DNA of 51,557 nt, from contig CAJYAI010000013.1 of NCBI GenBank assembly GCA_913064725.1, positions 1 through 51,557 on the forward strand, read 5' to 3'. Origin of the DNA: an uncultured Alteromonadaceae bacterium (GTDB lineage: Bacteria > Pseudomonadota > Gammaproteobacteria > Pseudomonadales > Halieaceae). Shown piece by piece: positions 47,870-51,557 of this stretch (position 1 is its first letter; every line of letters begins with the position of its first letter). The position numbers and the translations under genes are program-made. The notes under the pieces are model-generated. The model saw only the letters and a list, made by a program, of their open reading frames with translations. It did not search any database and had not been told where the DNA came from.

Positions 47870-48628
47870 ATGGGTACTGGAGAAATTTATTTAGACTTTG
47901 CAGCGATAACGTTTACCGTATTTTGCGGCGCGTTCGTTTTCCTTGTGCTCTACCTTCACAAAGAAGGTAAGCGAGAGGGCTTTCCAATTCGTCACGATGG
48001 TCGCGTTGACTCATTTGGCGATGGTGTTGGCGGTCTCCCTGACCCCAAGACCTATAAGATGGCGCATGGTCAAGGGGAGCGCACAGTCCCCGGCCCTATG
48101 CCAGAGCAATATGAATTAAAAGCGACACCGACTCGCCCACATCCGGGTGCTCCATTGGAGCCAACGGGTGATCCGATGGTCGACGGTGTTGGACCTGCGG
48201 CCTACGCGATTCGTCCAGAGCGGCCCGATCTCACGATTGATGGTGCTCCACGGATTGTGCCATTACGCGTCGACAGTGATCACAAGGTGCACCGGAACGA
48301 TCCGGATCCCCGAGGGAAGGCAGTTTACGGCTGCGACGGTGAGCAAGGCGCTACAGTCGTCGATCTTTGGGTTGACCGCGCTGAGCCGCATTTTCGTTAC
48401 GCGGAGCTCGACGTAGGTGACCGCAGGGTCCTGCTTCCTATGAACTTTGCGCGTGTAAAGAAAGATGGGAGTGTGCACGTTAAGTCTATTCGAGGCGATC
48501 AGTTCAAGCAGGTTCCAGGGCTGGCTAATCCCGATCAGGTAACGCTACAAGAAGAGGACAAAATTGTGGGCTTCTATGGTGGCGGCACAATGTACGCGAT
48601 GCCTGACAGACAGGAGCCCTGGCTGTGA
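47870..48628 (+). CDS. puhA: PuhA, reaction-centre H subunit
   Basis: A 252-aa protein with one N-terminal membrane helix (AAITFTVFCGAFVFLVLYLH, residues 9-28) followed by REGFPIRHDG and a cytoplasmic PRC-barrel-type domain (EPHFRYAELDV, RRVLLPMNFARVKKDGSVHV). It caps the reaction centre and guides proton uptake to QB. Strong AGGAGG site 10 bases before the ATG. Confidence 0.97.
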   Translation: MGTGEIYLDFAAITFTVFCGAFVFLVLYLHKEGKREGFPIRHDGRVDSFGDGVGGLPDPKTYKMAHGQGERTVPGPMPEQYELKATPTRPHPGAPLEPTGDPMVDGVGPAAYAIRPERPDLTIDGAPRIVPLRVDSDHKVHRNDPDPRGKAVYGCDGEQGATVVDLWVDRAEPHFRYAELDVGDRRVLLPMNFARVKKDGSVHVKSIRGDQFKQVPGLANPDQVTLQEEDKIVGFYGGGTMYAMPDRQEPWL

Positions 48629-49245
48629 ATGAGTATGGAAACGAGCCAATAAACGGCCTGCCATCGGAGTTGCCTGAGGGCGAACATGTTCTTTGGCAGG
48701 GCTCGCCAAGTTGGGAGTCTATCGCGAAACGGGTGTTCCAAGTTTACAGCGCATCGCTGTATTTTATGCTGCTCATCGCTGGGCACCTGGTCTATCGAAT
48801 AATGGATGGTGCCGCAGTTTCAGTGCTAACAGGCACCCTTGCTTGGCAAGGCGGCTTGGCGTTGACAGTGGTAGGGATTCTGGCCGTTATGGCCAAGCTA
48901 TATGCGGGCAGTACCCTATACACCATCACGAATCGGCGTTTGGTCATTCGGTCTGGTGTGGCACTACCAATGATTGTCAATTTGCCGCTTACCAAAGTGG
49001 AGTCTGCGGGACTGAGGCGTTTGAGCGATGGCAGTGGTGATATTACGTTCTTGCCGGTCGAGGGCACAAAGGTATATTGGTTGATGCTTTGGCCGCACAT
49101 TAGGCCGTTCAGTTTCCGCCGAGTACAACCACTGCTGAGGGGTATAGAGGATCCCGATGTCGTGGCTCGATTGCTGGTCAATGTCATAGAAGAAATGCGC
49201 GATGCGCCAAGTGAGCACGAAGCGGCACAGATCGCTACGGCATAG
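48625..49245 (+). CDS. puhB: PuhB, reaction-centre assembly protein
   Basis: A 206-aa protein with membrane segments in residues about 40-60 and 70-92, and a PH-like domain containing YTITNRRLVIRSGVALPMIVNLPL. Starts with GTG in the GTGA overlap with puhA. Family role: reaction-centre and LH1 assembly. Confidence 0.93.
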   Translation: MNEYGNEPINGLPSELPEGEHVLWQGSPSWESIAKRVFQVYSASLYFMLLIAGHLVYRIMDGAAVSVLTGTLAWQGGLALTVVGILAVMAKLYAGSTLYTITNRRLVIRSGVALPMIVNLPLTKVESAGLRRLSDGSGDITFLPVEGTKVYWLMLWPHIRPFSFRRVQPLLRGIEDPDVVARLLVNVIEEMRDAPSEHEAAQIATA

Positions 49246-49250
49246 AAGAT

Positions 49251-49267
49251 GCTAGTACGACACTAGC
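49251..49267 (+). promoter_or_regulatory. Hairpin between puhB and puhC
   Basis: GCTAGT-ACGAC-ACTAGC, a 6-bp perfect stem just before the puhC ribosome site (GGGGG). May tune translation or mRNA stability. Confidence 0.4.
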
Positions 49268-49278
49268 TGGGGGTTAAT

Positions 49279-49758
49279 GTGGGTTTGCCCGGGTTGTTAT
49301 TCGGGGTGCTTCGGCACCCCATCTTTTTGATTTTGGCGGCTTTAGGCCTAGCTTGGTCTCTGGTAGCGGTAAACAATGAGGGACACCAGGGACCGCCGCA
49401 AAAGCCAGAAGTTGAAATTTTAGCTCGAGTAGCGCTCTCGGTGGTCGATGGTGATGCCGGTGCGGTGATGATTTTCCCCACCGGTCAAACAGAACCTATT
49501 CGCAAATATCAGGCGGGAGAAGGCAGTTTTTTTAGGGGCGTCATGCGCACCTTGGTTCGCGAGCGGGTCGCACGTTCAATGGACAGTAAAGCTGAATTTG
49601 TCCTCGAGCTTACCTCCGCGGGAGGACTGATCTTAATCGACGAGTTGACCGGTTACTGGATTGCAATTGAGGCGTTTGGCCCAGACAACTACCAAGAATT
49701 CAGACTTATTTTTGACAGAGCTCGTGCCTCGAGCTCCGCTCGCGCTGAGCTCTCGTAG
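49279..49758 (+). CDS. puhC: PuhC, photosynthetic complex assembly protein
   Basis: A 159-aa protein starting with GTG. One N-terminal membrane segment (HPIFLILAALGLAWSLVAV) and a periplasmic domain (GEGSFFRGVMRTLVRERVAR, GYWIAIEAFG). Matches PuhC in length and in order puhA-puhB-puhC. Confidence 0.92.
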   Translation: MGLPGLLFGVLRHPIFLILAALGLAWSLVAVNNEGHQGPPQKPEVEILARVALSVVDGDAGAVMIFPTGQTEPIRKYQAGEGSFFRGVMRTLVRERVARSMDSKAEFVLELTSAGGLILIDELTGYWIAIEAFGPDNYQEFRLIFDRARASSSARAELS

Positions 49759-49761
49759 AAC

Positions 49762-50550
49762 ATGTTTTGGCCCGCCTTTGTGACTGCTGTATCCGCGTGG
49801 TGGCTCCTCACCGGGCTTGCCTTAGTACTAGTTCACCAGTCGGATAAGCGAGCGCATCGAGGCTTTATGATGCTGTCAGTACTTGCATTAACGGCCTGGC
49901 TTGTGACGCCATTTAATGCCAGTGCCGACACGCCGATGTCAGCCGCTATCGGTTTTATTCTCGGACTCATCATCTGGGGTTGGTTGGAAGTCAGTTATTT
50001 ATTGGGTTACGTCAATGGTCCCAACCACGCCCCCTGCGCTGCGAATGCCACCATGTGGGAGCGTTTTAAAGGGGCCGTTTCAACGACTATTTATCATGAG
50101 GCTTGCGTGGTTGCGTCAGTTGCCTTGCTAGCTATTGTCAGCGTTAACGAACCCAACCCCACCACCTTTTATACGCTCAGTGTGCTTTGGTTAATGCGTT
50201 GGAGCGCCAAATTAAATCTGTTCTTCGGCGTTCGCGCATTTAATGATCGCTGGTTACCGGAGCATCTCAATTATTTGAGTTCCTACCTTAAAACGGATCG
50301 GCTCAGCCTATTTTTACCCCTGTCGACCTGCGCAGGTTTTTATGTGACCTATATTATCTTTACGAGTGCTGCTGCCGTTCCTGATCTGACCAGTCAACTG
50401 TCACTCTATTTGATCGCAAGTTTGATGCTTTTGGCGTCAGTTGAGCATCTTTTTCTAATGTTTCCGGTAAATGAGGCAGCGCTGTGGCGATGGGCGCGGT
50501 CCGACGTGCCGCCACCAAGGGCGGTTCGATTGGAGCATGATGACGTATGA
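49762..50550 (+). CDS. puhE: PuhE, photosynthetic complex assembly protein 2 (DUF3623)
   Basis: A 262-aa integral membrane protein with about seven segments. Motifs WGWLEVSYLLGYVNGP, YHEACVVASVALLA, RWSAKLNLFFGVRAFNDRWLPEHLNYLSSY are diagnostic. Four bases after puhC; its stop overlaps the next small ORF (ATGA). Affects reaction-centre assembly or pigment synthesis in Rhodobacter. Confidence 0.93.
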   Translation: MFWPAFVTAVSAWWLLTGLALVLVHQSDKRAHRGFMMLSVLALTAWLVTPFNASADTPMSAAIGFILGLIIWGWLEVSYLLGYVNGPNHAPCAANATMWERFKGAVSTTIYHEACVVASVALLAIVSVNEPNPTTFYTLSVLWLMRWSAKLNLFFGVRAFNDRWLPEHLNYLSSYLKTDRLSLFLPLSTCAGFYVTYIIFTSAAAVPDLTSQLSLYLIASLMLLASVEHLFLMFPVNEAALWRWARSDVPPPRAVRLEHDDV

Positions 50551-50732
50551 ACGCCCTTTTTGGATCTTTTTTACGTCAAGTATCCTTGACGGCTCAGATT
50601 TCGAGGCATAGGGTAGGGCTATCGGGGGCTATCGTGCACCCGGAACTGACTGGTGCTCCTGTAGCGCTTCCGTACGCGGTCTTCGGTCGACGAAATACCG
50701 GCGAACCCAGCCAGCGATTAACGCGGTATTGA
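50547..50732 (+). CDS. 61-aa hypothetical ORF between puhE and hemN
   Basis: A short ORF whose ATG overlaps the puhE stop (ATGA) and whose stop lies 16 bases before hemN, so it fills the gap exactly, as expected for a real operon member. No family recognised. The sequence is basic and has no clear membrane segment. The opposite strand is also open, so chance remains possible. Confidence 0.5.
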   Translation: MNALFGSFLRQVSLTAQISRHRVGLSGAIVHPELTGAPVALPYAVFGRRNTGEPSQRLTRY

Positions 50733-50748
50733 GCGGGATGCAGTGAAC

Positions 50749-51557
50749 ATGACTTGGTCGAATCAAAAGCCTCCAGGCTTGGATGACATCTTTGATCGGT
50801 TTGACAGTCCTCATGCCATAGCGGGGGACGCGCTTGCGGTTGTCGATAGCAACGCGCACGAGACACTGTCTGCCGCCCTTACTGCGATGTCGCAGGCAAC
50901 ATCTGCTCTTTACATACATATCCCATTTTGCCCGAGCAGATGCTTAAGTTGTGACCATCTTACGATCGTCGAGCACGACCAAAAGGCGATGGATCGTTAC
51001 TTAAAGACACTGCATGACGAATTAGCGTTGATGTCAGCGAAAGCGGGCAAAGCAATCTGTATCAACCGTATTCATATTGGTGGTGGATCGCCCAACTACT
51101 TGGATGATGTCCAGCTCGCAGGCCTAATGGCGTCAGTGCATAGTGCATTCGCAGTGACGTGTGATGCTGAGATTTCTATGGAGATCAATCCTCGTCGCAC
51201 GTCACGATCACAGTTAGATTTACTGCAGGGACTGGGTGTTCGACATTTACACCTTGAGGTCCGGGACGTCGATTCTAGGGTGCAGAATGAATTGGGTCGG
51301 ACTCAGTCGTTCAGCTTGCTGGAAGATGTATTCAGTATTGCTCGTGATATGAAATTTGACAGTGTGAATATGGACCTCGTGTTCGGACTCCCGGGGCAGA
51401 CCTCGAAGTCGATCAAGTCCAGTATCGCCATGATTGCTGAACTGGCGCCTGATATGTTGGTATGCCAGCAGTATACGCGTCGGCCGCAACAGTTCCCGCA
51501 TCAGGCGGCTATCGCCAGTGACGCTATGCCAAGTCTCGCCGAAAAATTGGCGATTTT
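50749..51557 (+). CDS. hemN: HemN-type oxygen-independent coproporphyrinogen III oxidase, 3' end outside window
   Basis: Open from the ATG at 50749 (an in-frame GTG is six bases earlier) to the window edge, 269 codons. Radical SAM cluster motif CX3CX2C: C61, C65, C68 in HIPFCPSRCLSCD. GGGSPNYL (SAM-binding GGGTP variant), MEINPRR, and DLVFGLPGQT are HemN features. It oxidatively decarboxylates coproporphyrinogen III when oxygen is low, feeding haem and bacteriochlorophyll. The motif CLSC differs from the common CxYC of HemN, so a HemN-like subgroup linked to phototrophy is possible. Confidence 0.88.
   Translation, partial: MTWSNQKPPGLDDIFDRFDSPHAIAGDALAVVDSNAHETLSAALTAMSQATSALYIHIPFCPSRCLSCDHLTIVEHDQKAMDRYLKTLHDELALMSAKAGKAICINRIHIGGGSPNYLDDVQLAGLMASVHSAFAVTCDAEISMEINPRRTSRSQLDLLQGLGVRHLHLEVRDVDSRVQNELGRTQSFSLLEDVFSIARDMKFDSVNMDLVFGLPGQTSKSIKSSIAMIAELAPDMLVCQQYTRRPQQFPHQAAIASDAMPSLAEKLAI

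Overview
Organism. The window looks like a marine aerobic anoxygenic phototroph of the Gammaproteobacteria, most likely the NOR5/OM60 (Halieaceae) group. The right third is a purple-bacterial photosynthesis gene cluster (bch, puh, lhaA and ppsR genes with an oxygen-dependent acsF cyclase). It sits beside a BLUF blue-light sensor and among genes usual for oligotrophic marine gammaproteobacteria. Taxonomy is inferred from gene content and order, not from a marker gene.

Layout. (1) 1-1340: a short AT-rich uvrA fragment runs directly into an IS481-like transposase whose C-terminus is missing. The join looks like a rearrangement or an assembly chimera. (2) 1.6-8.2 kb: an unusual accessory block of small genes on both strands. 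It holds three secreted ~230-aa proteins, two short ABM-like proteins, two 3-TM membrane proteins, a cupin lipoprotein, a 59-aa membrane protein and a secreted PDZ protein. Several occur as related pairs and none has an obvious function. (3) 8.4-15.5 kb: a CoA-acylating aldehyde dehydrogenase, a secreted NTF2-like protein, a non-canonical PLP decarboxylase with a VOC protein, and convergent MFS transporter and amidase genes. (4) 15.6-21 kb: a carotenoid cleavage oxygenase, then a translationally coupled 2-oxoglutarate oxygenase / HD-domain oxygenase pair resembling the PhnY/PhnZ and TmpA/TmpB phosphonate pathways, then moeA-mobA. (5) 21-28 kb: exported hydrolases and a Tat-type aminotransferase (amidohydrolase lipoprotein, VanX-like dipeptidase, LD-carboxypeptidase, S9 peptidase), suggesting periplasmic peptide or cell-wall turnover. 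(6) 28-30.5 kb: AhpD-like protein, hotdog thioesterase, NfeD-stomatin operon.

Photosynthesis cluster (30.6-51.6 kb). BLUF (-) and acsF (+) diverge from one short promoter region. A leftward run ppsR-bchG-pucC-like-bchP-small membrane gene faces acsF. A rightward run bchF-N-B-H-L-M-lhaA-puhA-B-C-E-(61-aa ORF)-hemN diverges from ppsR and leaves the window inside hemN. Most genes of the rightward run overlap or nearly touch, so one transcript with translational coupling is likely. Together they take protoporphyrin IX through Mg chelation (bchH), methylation (bchM), aerobic ring closure (acsF), dark-operative reduction (bchNBL), 3-vinyl hydration (bchF), esterification (bchG) and phytyl-tail reduction (bchP), and supply the reaction-centre H subunit and assembly factors. 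Three sequences close to the PpsR/CrtJ operator (TGT-N12-ACA) lie at the bchF/ppsR, ppsR/bchG and acsF/BLUF boundaries, suggesting redox/light control with possible BLUF input. The pufLM, bchCXYZ, bchD/I and crt genes are not in this window. No tRNA, rRNA or CRISPR was recognised.
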